64,000 bases of DNA from an uncultured Arenicella sp. (GCA_938045295.1 CALINO010000012.1:1-64000), one strand, 5' to 3'; positions 19,715-29,368 are shown, counted from the stretch's first letter. Numbers and translations: made by a program. Notes: a model not told the origin generated them from the sequence alone.

Positions 19715-20809
19715 TTACGTGGTTTCAGGGAAAAATACCTCGCCTAACGACAATGATTGTTTGGCCCCAGTAACGCTGGGTAAATTACTGTCTATATTGT
19801 TCAGGCGGCAGTAACCTAGCCAAGCAAAGCCGACGGCTTCCACCCAGTCAGCCGGAATGCCCAGCTCATCTGTGGTGCTAATAGTATGGTTTGGCAATGC
19901 CGCTTTTAGGCTTTTTATCAGTTGCGTATTACGCGCGCCACCACCGCAAATAAATACCTCTCCCTCAAGGCTGCCTAACTGCTTCATTTCACCTGCAATG
20001 GTTTCAACCGTGAGCGCCAGTAAGGTGGCTTGTACGTCTTTCGGGCTGTAAGCGGAGACATCACCGAGCCAATCAAGGTTGAAGTAATCGGTGCCGGTGC
20101 TTTTAGGAAACGCGGTACTGAAATACGGGTCGCTCAGTAGGCGTAACAAGAGCGCATCAATAACCGTGCCAGACGCAGCCCACTCACCGCCGGCGTCGTA
20201 GGCCGTGCCTTGGTGTTTATTAGCCCATTGATCTAGTAAGGTGTTGCCAGGGCCGGTATCAAACCCAATGACGGTATCGTCCAGCTGACTTATGTTGGCG
20301 ATGCCACCAATGTTGATTAAAAATCTGTTTTTGCCGCCAAAGATGGCGGAATGAAAGGCGGGCATCAAAGGTGCTCCTTGTCCGCCTGCCGCTAAATCGG
20401 CTTGGCGAAAGTTACCAATGGTGATGCACCCGGTTGCATCCGCAATGGTTTGAGCATTGCCCAGTTGCAAGCTAAATGCCGGCGTTGCATTAGGTTCGTG
20501 GCGTACCGTTTGGCCATGATTGGCAATGGCGTTGATGTCGCTAATTTCAAACTCGGTTTTGTGAACTAATGTTTGGGCGGCTTGTGCGTAGTGCGTGGCA
20601 AGAGACTCGTGTAAGTCTGAATCTTCACAGCGGTTTAAATCGCCTGCCAGTGCAACGCGGTTTATCTGTTCGCGTAAGTGCGAATCAAAGGGGTGAAAAT
20701 GCGTTTCCAGCAATTCCAGATCGGTGTCAGAGCAAAAGCGAACCAGTGCGGCATCAATGCCGTCAACACTGGTTCCTGACATCATTCCAATTATTAATTT
20801 TTCCTTCAT
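19715..20809 (-). CDS. anmK: Anhydro-N-acetylmuramic acid kinase
   Basis: AnmK hydrolyses and phosphorylates 1,6-anhydroMurNAc during murein recycling. It shows the N-terminal phosphate motif MMSGTSVDGIDAAL, IANHGQTVRH, GFDTGPGNTLLDQW and ICGGGARN of the ASKHA-type sugar kinases. I chose the ATG at 20809 (364 aa) because MKEKLIIGMMSGT aligns in length with the E. coli start; ATG 20821 is possible. The neighbouring M23 peptidase gene upstream also concerns murein. Confidence 0.96.
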   Translation of the reverse strand: MKEKLIIGMMSGTSVDGIDAALVRFCSDTDLELLETHFHPFDSHLREQINRVALAGDLNRCEDSDLHESLATHYAQAAQTLVHKTEFEISDINAIANHGQTVRHEPNATPAFSLQLGNAQTIADATGCITIGNFRQADLAAGGQGAPLMPAFHSAIFGGKNRFLINIGGIANISQLDDTVIGFDTGPGNTLLDQWANKHQGTAYDAGGEWAASGTVIDALLLRLLSDPYFSTAFPKSTGTDYFNLDWLGDVSAYSPKDVQATLLALTVETIAGEMKQLGSLEGEVFICGGGARNTQLIKSLKAALPNHTISTTDELGIPADWVEAVGFAWLGYCRLNNIDSNLPSVTGAKQSLSLGEVFFPETT

Positions 20810-20872
20810 CGTGCCACTCATTGAGGGCCGCAACACAGTGCGCGGCCCAATACAGTGAAGCCAGAAAAGACT

Positions 20873-22471
20873 TTAAATTTTCTTGCTTTCCTTATTGGTC
20901 GCCTTGGCTTTCGCTAGCTGGTATTGGCTTTTTACATGATCAAGCTCTTTTCCGAGTTCGGCCGCGGCCAATAAAAACTGCGATTTTTTTGAACTATGAA
21001 TTGACGACGCTTTGGGTGTTTTGTAAGTAAGCGGGTTGCGGTGCGAGCCGTCCACGCGAAACTCGTAATGCAAGTGTGGGCCTGTCGACATGCCAGTGCT
21101 GCCAACGTAGCCAATCGTTTGCCCTTGCTTAACTCTGGCGCCGTTGCGTATGCCTTTCGCGTAGCCATTCATGTGCGCGTACAGCGTGCTAAAGCGGCCG
21201 GCATGGCGTAGAACCACGGTTTTTCCATAGCCGCCTTTGCGGCCAGCTAAAATGACTTTACCGTCAGCAGTGGCTCTGATGGGGGTGCCTCGAGACGCTG
21301 CGTAGTCTACGCCTTTATGCGCACGCCACTTTTTTGAAATAGGGTGCTTGCGTTTGCCAAAGCGAGATGAAATACGGCTGAATTCAACCGGTGAACGTAA
21401 GAACGTGCCTAACATGCTTTCGCCATCAGCGTTAAAGTAGCTGGCAATGCCGTTTTCGTTTTCAAAGCGAATGGCTCTGTGAGTTTGGCCTTGAGTGGTG
21501 AACTCGGCGGCCAGTATGTGACCGTCGCTGAGTTTTTCGCCGTCTTTATGGTGTTCGGTAAAGACAATATGAAAGGTGTCGCCTTTGCGAATGTCTTGCA
21601 CGAAGTCGATGTCCCAGCCAAAAATACGAATCATCTCCATGGTTAACTGATTGCTCAGACCGGCCGCATTTGCTGCCAGATAAAGCGACGAGTTTATTTC
21701 CGCTGAAATGGTGGTTTGAACCGTGTCAAAACTGACATCGTTCACTGCAGCATGCTTAACTTGCACGCCATCGAGTTTTACTACCAACTCTTTTAACGGG
21801 CTAAGAGGGTAATGTATTTCGCGCAGTGTGTTGTCGTTATCAAACTGAAAGTCGATGGTTTTTCCCACACGAATAGAGGTCAGCTGTTTGGCCACGGGGT
21901 GCAAAGAAATGTAATGCGGTATGGCCAGATCTAATTTTTCACGGCGAAATATGATGCCTAATGATTCGCCCTTTTTTATTTTATGCGGCCGGCTTACTAA
22001 TGCTTCAGCTTGCTTTAACTCGCGTCTTTCATTTGCGCTTGCCTTTTGATCGTGCTCTAGGGCCGCTTTACTACCAATAGCCAGCTCTGATGATGGCTCG
22101 CCAATCGAAGCCACTGATGCAAAGGTATTTTCTAAGGCGCTTTCTGCAATAATATCTTGGTATTCAGTACTGGGGGTTAGCGGGCTGGTATTTTGAGCCA
22201 CCGCAGAGTAAAAGCCATTCGGAATGGTATTTTCAGAAGCTGAAGCGTTGGTTTGCCCTACCAATAATGATGGTTCATGCGCAATGTTGGCGGTAGTGGT
22301 GTGGGTAATCCAACTGCCTGACAGAATTACTAAGCTGCCAAGAAACCAATGGCGTTTACGAAGCTGAGCATTAGCGCCGATTTGTTTTGCGGGAGGCTGA
22401 GCTTGTAATGCATTTGCAGTTATATTGGTTCCCTTAGCGATGGCCGCTAATAGTGCTTCGTTTATAGTCAT
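20873..22471 (-). CDS. M23 family murein endopeptidase (MepM/OapA-like)
   Basis: This is a predicted zinc endopeptidase that cleaves peptidoglycan cross-links. The 532-residue protein has an N-terminal cytoplasmic tail, one transmembrane helix (about 43-60), a LysM/OapA-like region (PHKIKKGESLGIIF, about 165-210) and a C-terminal peptidase M23 domain (about 365-490). The zinc ligands appear in HKGVD and HLHYEFR. The product would be anchored in the inner membrane and face the periplasm. It is transcribed toward anmK after a 63-base gap, so co-expression is likely. Confidence 0.93.
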   Translation of the reverse strand: MTINEALLAAIAKGTNITANALQAQPPAKQIGANAQLRKRHWFLGSLVILSGSWITHTTTANIAHEPSLLVGQTNASASENTIPNGFYSAVAQNTSPLTPSTEYQDIIAESALENTFASVASIGEPSSELAIGSKAALEHDQKASANERRELKQAEALVSRPHKIKKGESLGIIFRREKLDLAIPHYISLHPVAKQLTSIRVGKTIDFQFDNDNTLREIHYPLSPLKELVVKLDGVQVKHAAVNDVSFDTVQTTISAEINSSLYLAANAAGLSNQLTMEMIRIFGWDIDFVQDIRKGDTFHIVFTEHHKDGEKLSDGHILAAEFTTQGQTHRAIRFENENGIASYFNADGESMLGTFLRSPVEFSRISSRFGKRKHPISKKWRAHKGVDYAASRGTPIRATADGKVILAGRKGGYGKTVVLRHAGRFSTLYAHMNGYAKGIRNGARVKQGQTIGYVGSTGMSTGPHLHYEFRVDGSHRNPLTYKTPKASSIHSSKKSQFLLAAAELGKELDHVKSQYQLAKAKATNKESKKI

Positions 22472-22577
22472 AAATATTTAAGAAAGGGGGGAGCATCTAC
22501 GTGCCCTTACAAGTTTATTTGATCTCTTAATGTTTGTTATTATTTTTCAAATTTTAACCATTGATTCTGCAGGTATA

Positions 22578-22660
22578 TTGCCACTTTGGCAATGCCAACA
22601 TGGCAAAAGTATGATTAAAGCTTTGCAAGCTTTGTTGTTTAGGCCAAATTAAGCTTAATT
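22578..22660. repeat. Cluster of short perfect palindromes upstream of tyrS
   Basis: Within 83 bases there are four perfect dyads: TTGCCA-CTT-TGGCAA (22578-22592), TGCCA-ACA-TGGCA (22593-22605), AAAGCTT-TGC-AAGCTTT (22617-22633) and AATTAAGCTTAATT (22647-22660). They lie in the 332-base gap between the divergent M23 peptidase and tyrS genes. The first two look like adjacent operator sites; the third could form a short RNA hairpin. Nothing else was recognised in the gap. Confidence 0.6.
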
Positions 22661-22803
22661 TACTCGGCCAAGTCATGCGCCGAAGCTTACTTTTAAGCCC
22701 AAAAACGCTTATTATTCGCGCTTCATAAACACCATCGTGAAGCCTAATGATCCGCTTCGCGCTGATTGCTAAAAGATTAACTGTTATAAAAATAGAGATT
22801 AAC

Positions 22804-24039
22804 GTGGCTGACTCTGATAACCAATCCTCTGACCCATCCGTTTCATCATCGCCGTCACCGGTAATGCAGCAATTGTTGCGTGGAGCCGATGAAATAATTC
22901 CTCAACACGAATTAGAGGCTAAGTTAGCGACCAATAAACCCTTGGAAGTTAAAGCTGGCTTTGACCCAACGGCGCCTGATCTGCACTTAGGGCACACGGT
23001 GTTAATTAATAAGCTGCGGCAGTTTCAACAGCTTGGTCACAATGTTACGTTTTTGATTGGCGACTTTACGGGCTTAATTGGTGACCCAACGGGTAAAAGT
23101 GCCACACGCCCAGCGTTGACCGAAGCCGAAGTAAAAGAAAATGCCGTCAGTTATAAAGAACAAGTATTCAAAGTATTAGACCCAGAGCTAACCAAAGTAA
23201 GGTTTAATTCTGAGTGGATGAGCAAAATGAGCTCGGCGGATATGATTCGTTTGGCGGCGCAGCACACCGTAGCCAGAATGCTGGAGCGCGATGACTTTAG
23301 TAAACGTTACGCCGCGCAACAGTCGATTGCCATTCATGAGTTTCTATACCCTCTAGTGCAAGGTTATGACTCGGTGGCCTTAGAGTCTGATATTGAGTTG
23401 GGTGGTACGGATCAAAAATTTAACCTGTTAGTTGGCCGTGAAATGCAAAAAGCCTATGGCAAGCCGCAACAGGCGATACTCACGGTGCCCATATTAGAAG
23501 GTCTTGATGGTGTGCAGAAAATGTCTAAATCATTGGGTAACTACATTGGTATTACTGATGCTCCTAATGACATGTTCGGTAAACTCATGTCAGTGTCGGA
23601 TGAATTAATGTGGCGCTACTTTGAGTTGCTGAGTTTTCGCCCAGTGACCGACATAGAAGGCTTCCAACAGCAAATTGAGCAGGGTAAAAACCCGCGCGAT
23701 ATTAAGTTTCTATTGTGCGAAGAAATCATCACTCGCTTTCATGATTCTTCAGCGGCCGAAGCGGCTAAACAAGACTTTATTCAACGCTTCCAGAAAAATG
23801 CCATTCCTGATGATATGCCTGAGGTGGCGGTTGCCTTGGGCGAAGGCATGCCAATAGGCATACTCACAAAAGAAGCGCAATTATGCCAAAGCTCTTCAGA
23901 AGGCGGCCGAATGGTCAAACAAGGTGCGGTGAAAATTAACGGCGAAAAAGTATCAGACCCTAAGGCCTTAATCAGTGAAACCGAACCGTTTGTGTTGCAA
24001 GTTGGCAAACGAAAGTTCGCTCGTATTAACCCTAGTTAG
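22804..24039 (+). CDS. tyrS: Tyrosyl-tRNA synthetase
   Basis: This enzyme charges tRNA-Tyr. Class I signatures are the HIGH-like HLGH (in [12 protein letters not shown]) and KMSKS, followed by a C-terminal S4 RNA-binding domain ([17 protein letters not shown]). I prefer the GTG at 22804 (412 aa), preceded by AGAGA; the frame extends to an ATG at 22747 that would add 19 residues without homology to the family start. The HLGH form and gene context match the TyrZ branch found in Pseudomonas. Unlike in Pseudomonas, no rRNA operon follows. Confidence 0.96.
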   Translation: MADSDNQSSDPSVSSSPSPVMQQLLRGADEIIPQHELEAKLATNKPLEVKAGFDPTAPDLHLGHTVLINKLRQFQQLGHNVTFLIGDFTGLIGDPTGKSATRPALTEAEVKENAVSYKEQVFKVLDPELTKVRFNSEWMSKMSSADMIRLAAQHTVARMLERDDFSKRYAAQQSIAIHEFLYPLVQGYDSVALESDIELGGTDQKFNLLVGREMQKAYGKPQQAILTVPILEGLDGVQKMSKSLGNYIGITDAPNDMFGKLMSVSDELMWRYFELLSFRPVTDIEGFQQQIEQGKNPRDIKFLLCEEIITRFHDSSAAEAAKQDFIQRFQKNAIPDDMPEVAVALGEGMPIGILTKEAQLCQSSSEGGRMVKQGAVKINGEKVSDPKALISETEPFVLQVGKRKFARINPS

Positions 24040-24163
24040 TTGTTTAACTCAAGGGATGCTTCTAAGACCAGTTGAGGTAATGGCTTGATCTTAAGTCAGG
24101 TCTATTTGTAAACCTAATTAGGTAATGAGAATAACGTTAGAAAAATAATGACAGGCGACTACT

Positions 24164-25186
24164 TTGTTTAAAAAATACGAATTTTGGCACCCTAGAGTTT
24201 TTGAAGCCCCGTTTTATGTGTATCTTGGGTTTCAGTGCCTGATCAATCGTGTGAGTATTCGCAACCTGACTAAGGCCAATTACGCATTGAACCACGGTGA
24301 AATTGGCATTGGTTCTAAATACGAAAGTCAAATGGCCTTTGATCAAGGCTTTTTTATGCCCACGGTCTTAATTGACGACGGGCTGTCAGTGGAAGAAAAA
24401 AAGCAGCAGATTTTTGATTTTATTGAAGAGCACGGCTACCCGGCTATTTTAAAGTCAGACGTGGGTTGCGTGGGCAAAGGCATTTGCAAAATATCCAATG
24501 CTGAGGATGTGCACGACAAAGCGCCACTGCTAATGGGCAAGTACATCCTGCAAAAATTCACCTTAAAGCCGTATGAGTGCGGTGTGTTTTTTATGCGTCA
24601 TAAGGGCGTGCCTCGTATTAGTGGTATTAATATGAAGCACTTTCCCACGGTAGTTGGTAACGGCAAAGACGACTTGCTGACCTTGGCTAAAAATCACGAA
24701 CGATTTACTGAGCACTGGTATTCATTTCTGCAAGCCGTAGACACATCGCAAGTGCTGCCAGAAGGGCACGAAAAGCGTTTGTCGTTCATTGGCTCTCACA
24801 CATTGGGCTGCAAGTTTACCAATGATGAGCATTTGCGAACGCCAGAGTTAGAAGCCGCTATTTTCAAGTTTTTTGAGTCGCAGCCTGGTTATAATTTTGG
24901 GCGCGTAGACGTTAAGTGCGAAGACGAAGAAGCATTTAAGCGTGGCGAATTTGTGGTGATTGAAGTGAACGGCATTGCGTCGCTACCCACGCACATGTTT
25001 GACCCTAGCCTATCGGTTTGGCAAGCGTACGGCATCTTTTTTGAGCATGCACGATGCCTAGTTAACATTGCCAAAGAGCATGCACAACAACCGATGGACT
25101 TATTGTCTTACGCCGGCGTTATAAAAAAAGCCGGTGAAAATCAAACCTTGCTTAATAAAGTGCATCAACGTTTAATGGGGCGTTAA
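24164..25186 (+). CDS. ATP-grasp family protein, TTG start
   Basis: This 340-residue protein of unknown substrate resembles D-Ala-D-Ala-ligase-type ATP-grasp enzymes. Support comes from a nucleotide-binding segment (YPAILKSDVGCVGKGICKI, about residues 100-118), a central strand segment and a metal-binding C-terminal segment (VVIEVNGIASLPTHMFDPS, about 264-285). The only workable start is TTG at 24164, preceded by AGG at 8 bases; the next internal Met is near residue 56. A 7-codon ORF (ATG 24148, TAA 24169-24171) overlaps this start and could couple translation. The neighbours tyrS and purU give no clear functional hint. Confidence 0.75.
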   Translation: MFKKYEFWHPRVFEAPFYVYLGFQCLINRVSIRNLTKANYALNHGEIGIGSKYESQMAFDQGFFMPTVLIDDGLSVEEKKQQIFDFIEEHGYPAILKSDVGCVGKGICKISNAEDVHDKAPLLMGKYILQKFTLKPYECGVFFMRHKGVPRISGINMKHFPTVVGNGKDDLLTLAKNHERFTEHWYSFLQAVDTSQVLPEGHEKRLSFIGSHTLGCKFTNDEHLRTPELEAAIFKFFESQPGYNFGRVDVKCEDEEAFKRGEFVVIEVNGIASLPTHMFDPSLSVWQAYGIFFEHARCLVNIAKEHAQQPMDLLSYAGVIKKAGENQTLLNKVHQRLMGR

Positions 25187-25260
25187 TTTGGTTTTCGGCC
25201 TTAGCCAACGTTAGAATGGCGACAACGAAAAGCGACAATAAAAAGCAATAATTAAAAATA

Positions 25261-26115
25261 ATGAAACACACCTATCGAATTCTTTTTGATTGCCCTGACC
25301 GTGTCGGTATTGTGACTCGGGTTGGTGACTTTATTGCCCAGCACGGCGGCTCGATTTGTGATGCACACCATCACTCTGATAGTGATTCGGGTTGTTTCTT
25401 CTCACGCGTGGTGGTGAACGCAGATTCGCTCGACTTTGATATCCAAGAGCTGCGCCTCAAGTTCAAACCCATTGCCGATGAGCTGGATATGAACTGGCGA
25501 ATTATAGACAGCAGCGTGCCGAAAAAAGTAGTGGTGATGGCCAGCAAAGGCTCGCACTGTTTAACCGATTTGTTTGACCGCATGCGTTACCAAGAGTTTA
25601 ACTGTGAAATTGCCGCAGTCATTTCCAACCACGAAGACATGCGCGGTATTTCCGAGTTTTACGGTTACCCTTATCATTGCGTGCCGATTGATAAAAACAA
25701 TAAAAGCAAAGGCTTTGCCGAAGTGGAGCGTTTGGTGGATGATTATCAAGCCGACACCATTGTATTAGCGCGTTACATGCAAATTGTGCCGCCCGCGTTA
25801 TGTGAAAAGTACCAGCATCAAATTATCAACATCCATCACAGTTTCTTGCCGTCGTTTATTGGCGCTAAACCGTATCATCAAGCACACCAGCGTGGTGTAA
25901 AGTTGATTGGCGCTACCTGTCATTATGTTACTGAGCAATTAGATGAAGGCCCGATTATTGAGCAAGGCGTGCAGCGGGTGAACCACTCTAATTCAGTGGA
26001 AGACTTAGTTCGCCTAGGCCGCGACGTGGAAAAAACCGTCTTGGCCAAAGGCCTGCGAGCTCATTTGGACGATAGAGTAATGGTATTAGGGAACAGTACT
26101 ATTGTCTTTGATTAG
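25261..26115 (+). CDS. purU: Formyltetrahydrofolate deformylase
   Basis: PurU hydrolyses 10-formyl-THF to formate and THF, balancing one-carbon units with glycine cleavage. The 284-residue protein has an N-terminal ACT domain (YRILFDCPDRVGIVTRVGDFI) and a C-terminal formyltransferase-type domain with INIHHSFLPSFIGAKPYHQA and ATCHYVTEQLDEGPIIEQ. It is single-gene by spacing. No regulator site was seen. Confidence 0.97.
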   Translation: MKHTYRILFDCPDRVGIVTRVGDFIAQHGGSICDAHHHSDSDSGCFFSRVVVNADSLDFDIQELRLKFKPIADELDMNWRIIDSSVPKKVVVMASKGSHCLTDLFDRMRYQEFNCEIAAVISNHEDMRGISEFYGYPYHCVPIDKNNKSKGFAEVERLVDDYQADTIVLARYMQIVPPALCEKYQHQIINIHHSFLPSFIGAKPYHQAHQRGVKLIGATCHYVTEQLDEGPIIEQGVQRVNHSNSVEDLVRLGRDVEKTVLAKGLRAHLDDRVMVLGNSTIVFD

Positions 26116-26242
26116 TGTCAGAGTTTAGTGCTCAGGGAATTAGATTTAGGCGCGTACAGTTTATGACGATCAAGCCGAATCTTAATAGAACCCTTAGGCT
26201 TGTTAATAACTAAGCGCTCTAAAGATAGACAAAACCGTTCTA

Positions 26243-26270
26243 TTACAAACCATTTTGCTTGGCCTATACT
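26243..26270 (+). promoter_or_regulatory. Possible sigma70 promoter for a leaderless mRNA
   Basis: TTACAA (26243-26248) and TATACT (26265-26270) are 16 bp apart. The predicted start falls on the A of the ATG at 26277. Confidence 0.4.
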
Positions 26271-26276
26271 GATTTT

Positions 26277-26486
26277 ATGGGCACACAGCAGAAAAAAACA
26301 GTCGGCAATTCACCAGAGCAGGCAAATCAAAACGATTTGTCAGCGCGCGTGTCGTTGTCGTCAGTAAAACGGTCAAAACGAGAACGTTCTACCGATGTGC
26401 CACAAGCACTACAAACAGGGTCGATGGCGAACAGCAAAGCCAACAGTGAAAAAAACACCTTTGATTTTGTGGGTATCGCGGGTTAG
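26277..26486 (+). CDS. Small hypothetical protein, possibly leaderless
   Basis: This is an ORF of 69 codons whose ATG coincides with the predicted transcription start. The product is polar, rich in Ser, Gln, Asn and Lys, has a basic patch (VKRSKRER) and no membrane segment or known domain, and looks disordered. I do not recognise it. It stands alone between purU and the nitrite channel gene. Without conservation data it may be spurious. Confidence 0.3.
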   Translation: MGTQQKKTVGNSPEQANQNDLSARVSLSSVKRSKRERSTDVPQALQTGSMANSKANSEKNTFDFVGIAG

Positions 26487-26672
26487 TTAATAAACCTTAA
26501 GCGTGCATCGCCAAAACGTTCAATGCTTTCAACGGACGAGAGCCAATTAATACCATTTTAAACATTATTCACTTTAGATCAGATTGTTGCATTTTAGTGC
26601 GCTGAGTCACTTTGGCTGCCTGATTACCATGCAATTCTCCATCCATGCCTGTGTTTTACCGCATTTTAGGGG

Positions 26673-26688
26673 TGGCATGCTTATTGCT
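26673..26688 (+). promoter_or_regulatory. sigma54 promoter of the FNT channel gene
   Basis: TGGCATGCTTATTGCT fits the -24/-12 consensus (GG at 26674-26675, GC at 26686-26687), with start near 26699 and a 28-nt leader. The same 16 bases occur in the promoter of the MFS nitrate transporter (44464-44479, minus strand). No clear NtrC dyad was found in the preceding 180 bases. Confidence 0.85.
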
Positions 26689-26726
26689 TGCATTAAAGAA
26701 ACTAATGCAAACAAAGGAAATGAATT

Positions 26727-27569
26727 ATGGCTTACTTGGAACCTTCTGAATTTGTCACCAAGATGGTGGACGCGGGTGAATCAAAAATCTACATGTCTTC
26801 CAAAGACACTCTAATCCGCGCTTTTATGGCGGGCGCAATATTGGGCCTGGCAGCAATTTTTGCCATTACGGTGATTATTAAAACCGGTTCGCCTATATTG
26901 GGGTCGGTACTGTTTCCGGTCGGATTCATTATGCTGTACTTAATGAAATTTGACTTGCTAACCGGTGTTTTTACACTCGTGCCTTTGGCGTTACTTGATA
27001 AGCGCCCAGGCGTGACAACCGGGCAAGTGCTGCGCAATTGGGGGCTTACGTTTATTGGCAACTTCGGCGGCGCAATGACCACGGCGTTTATGATGGCGTT
27101 TATTTTAACTTACGGCTTCAGTGTCGACGGTGGCGCTATTGCTGAAAAAGTCAGCAGCATTGGTGAGTCGCGTACCTTGGGTTATAAAGAGCACGGCGCG
27201 GGCGGCTGGTTTACCATCTTAATTCGTGGCATGTTATGCAACTGGATGGTGTCTATGGGCGTAGTGGGAGCCATGATATCAACATCGGCCGGCAGCAAAA
27301 TGGCCGCCATGTGGATGCCAATCATGTTGTTCTTTTTCATGGGCTTTGAGCACTCCATTGTGAACATGTTCTTGTTCCCGTTCTCAATGATTATGGGCGG
27401 TGAGTTTACGATTGCTGACTACTTAATTTGGAACGAAATCCCCACCGTTCTGGGTAACTTGATTGGTGGCCTTTTCTTAGTGGGTCTGCCTTTGTACTAC
27501 ACTCATGTGCGTACCAGCCCTGAGCGAAAAGTAGCCAACTCAATGAAGCCAGCGAGTACGGCAGTTTAA
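26727..27569 (+). CDS. Formate/nitrite transporter family channel (NirC-like)
   Basis: This is a pentameric inner-membrane channel of the FNT family (280 aa, six transmembrane segments). The family pattern includes FLAGAILGL-like FMAGAILGLAAIF, FPVGFIMLYLMKFDLLTG, GNFGGA, LCNWMVSMG and GFEHSIVNMFLFP. The nitrogen context (cyanase, NasT, nitrate transport, NirBD) favours nitrite over formate, but this is inference. AAAGGAA precedes the ATG. A sigma54 promoter drives it and a terminator-like hairpin separates it from the downstream kinase gene. Confidence 0.93.
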   Translation: MAYLEPSEFVTKMVDAGESKIYMSSKDTLIRAFMAGAILGLAAIFAITVIIKTGSPILGSVLFPVGFIMLYLMKFDLLTGVFTLVPLALLDKRPGVTTGQVLRNWGLTFIGNFGGAMTTAFMMAFILTYGFSVDGGAIAEKVSSIGESRTLGYKEHGAGGWFTILIRGMLCNWMVSMGVVGAMISTSAGSKMAAMWMPIMLFFFMGFEHSIVNMFLFPFSMIMGGEFTIADYLIWNEIPTVLGNLIGGLFLVGLPLYYTHVRTSPERKVANSMKPASTAV

Positions 27570-27593
27570 TAATTTTAAATAGTGTATTTAATG

Positions 27594-27627
27594 GCCGCTG
27601 TACCGCCATGGTACAGCGGCATTTTTT
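27594..27627 (+). terminator. Intercistronic terminator before PP2C-kinase 1
   Basis: GCCGCTGTACC and GGTACAGCGGC form a perfect 11-bp stem with loop GCCAT, followed by A and six T residues that run directly into the ATG of the kinase gene. It would stop most transcription from the channel gene and leaves no room for a Shine-Dalgarno sequence. Confidence 0.85.
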
Positions 27628-29355
27628 ATGATGAATAGCTCACTGTCGATGCAAATCGGCCATTACTCTACAAAAGGCAGAAAATCAGTAAATCAAGATT
27701 TCCGCGGTGCGCTCATACCCGAAAGTGAGTTATTGCTTAGTAAAGGCGCGGCTGTGGTGATTGCTGATGGCATTAGCAGCAGTGATGTAAGCCAGCAGGC
27801 CAGCCAAGCTGCGGTTTCTGGCTTTTTAGAAGACTATTACTGCACGCCTGAATCGTGGTCGGTGCGAAAAGCCACAACCACGGTAGTGCAAGCCTCCAAC
27901 TCTTGGTTGTTTGCGCAAAACCAACGTAATCATGAATACCGGCTTAATCGTGATAAGGGGCTTGTTTGTACCTTATCAGGGGTGGTTTTCAAGTCCACCA
28001 TGGCGCATTGCTTTCACGTTGGTGATTCGCAAGTGTCGTTGTTGCGCGGTGGCGTTTTCTCAAGCATGACTCAACCGCACCGTGTGAATGTATCTGAAAC
28101 CGAGTCGTATTTGGCGCGAGCCATGGGTGCCAAACCTGAGTTAGACATAGATCATCATTCTTTGGCGGTGGAAGTGGGCGATGTGTTCATGCTTTGCTCC
28201 GACGGAGTGCATGAGTATTTAAACTCTCAAAGTTACGTATCACTATTTAATCAGTACGGCGATGACTTGAACCTTGCCGCTCAAAAAATTGTTGAACACG
28301 TCTATGAGCAAGGCAGTGCCGACAACCTCACCGTGCAGTTGGTTCGGATTCAAGCATTGCCCAAACCGCAGACCAGGGAATTGATGGGGCGCATTGCCGA
28401 TTTGCCAGTGCCGCCGACACTAAAGCCACGAATGTTGTTTGATGGCTATCGCTTAGTGAGAGAGTTACACGTCAGTAGTCGCAGCCAGATATGGTTGGCA
28501 ATCGATGAAGACACAAACGCCGAAGTGGCATTGAAAGTGCCATCTACAGAGGGGCGAAACTCAGACGATTATTTAGACCGCTTTTTACTTGAAGAGTGGA
28601 TTGCCAATCGTTTGGATAACCCTCATGTACTCAAGCCATACGCCAGCAAGCGCGCGCGCAACTTTTTATATTTAGCCTTTGAGCGAGTCAACGGCTGCAC
28701 ATTAACTCAATGGATGGCCGATAACCCCGAACCCAGCCTTGACCGAGTGCGCCTAATCATTGAGCAGGTTGCAAAAGGCTTGCAGGCCTTTCATCGCCAA
28801 GAAATGCTGCATCAAGATTTACGCCCCGATAACGTCATGATCGACGAGTCCGGCACCGCCAAAATTATTGATTTTGGTTCAACCTTTGTAGCCGGTGTTG
28901 AAGAAATTTCGCCCTCTACTGAGCCAATGTGGGCGCTGGGCACGGCGTCTTACATGGCGCCTGAATATCTGCTTGGTGAATTTGGTCAGCGCAATTCAGA
29001 TTTGTATTCCTTGGCCACCATTGCCTACGTAATGCTCGCGGGTCGCTTTCCTTATGGTACTGGCGTGGGCAAAGCACGCAGCCGAAGCCAGCAACGAAAA
29101 CTGGTGTACCGTTCAGTGCTGCACCCCACGCGCAGCACTCCCAGTTGGGTCGACTTAACGCTAAAAACAGCGTTGGCGGTGGATAAAAATAAGCGCTATC
29201 AAGAACTGTCTGAATTTATCTACGACCTGCGGCGACCTAATCCAAGTTTTGTAAACCAAACACGCCCGCCATTATTGGAGCGTGACCCCGTTAAATTCTG
29301 GCAAGGCGTGTCGGCCGTATTGCTGACTATACTTTTATTTGTATTAGCCCGTTGA
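27628..29355 (+). CDS. Bifunctional PP2C phosphatase / Ser-Thr protein kinase 1
   Basis: This 575-residue protein joins an N-terminal PP2C phosphatase (about 1-245: NQDFRG, VVIADGISSS, HVGDSQVSLL, LCSDGVHEYL, SADNLTVQLV) to a kinase domain (about 270-530) and a C-terminal membrane helix (about 557-574). Kinase features are the Lys in ALKVP (about 302), HQDLRPDN in place of HRD (about 395) and DFG (about 415). The glycine-rich loop is degenerate (HVSSRSQIW). A similar fusion is encoded in the nitrate cluster of P. aeruginosa between nirB and the nitrate transporter. Here it follows the FNT channel, suggesting channel regulation, which is inference. No Shine-Dalgarno is visible. A paralogue lies at 41094-42821. 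Confidence 0.92.
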   Translation: MMNSSLSMQIGHYSTKGRKSVNQDFRGALIPESELLLSKGAAVVIADGISSSDVSQQASQAAVSGFLEDYYCTPESWSVRKATTTVVQASNSWLFAQNQRNHEYRLNRDKGLVCTLSGVVFKSTMAHCFHVGDSQVSLLRGGVFSSMTQPHRVNVSETESYLARAMGAKPELDIDHHSLAVEVGDVFMLCSDGVHEYLNSQSYVSLFNQYGDDLNLAAQKIVEHVYEQGSADNLTVQLVRIQALPKPQTRELMGRIADLPVPPTLKPRMLFDGYRLVRELHVSSRSQIWLAIDEDTNAEVALKVPSTEGRNSDDYLDRFLLEEWIANRLDNPHVLKPYASKRARNFLYLAFERVNGCTLTQWMADNPEPSLDRVRLIIEQVAKGLQAFHRQEMLHQDLRPDNVMIDESGTAKIIDFGSTFVAGVEEISPSTEPMWALGTASYMAPEYLLGEFGQRNSDLYSLATIAYVMLAGRFPYGTGVGKARSRSQQRKLVYRSVLHPTRSTPSWVDLTLKTALAVDKNKRYQELSEFIYDLRRPNPSFVNQTRPPLLERDPVKFWQGVSAVLLTILLFVLAR

Positions 29356-29368
29356 GTACCGGTTTAGA

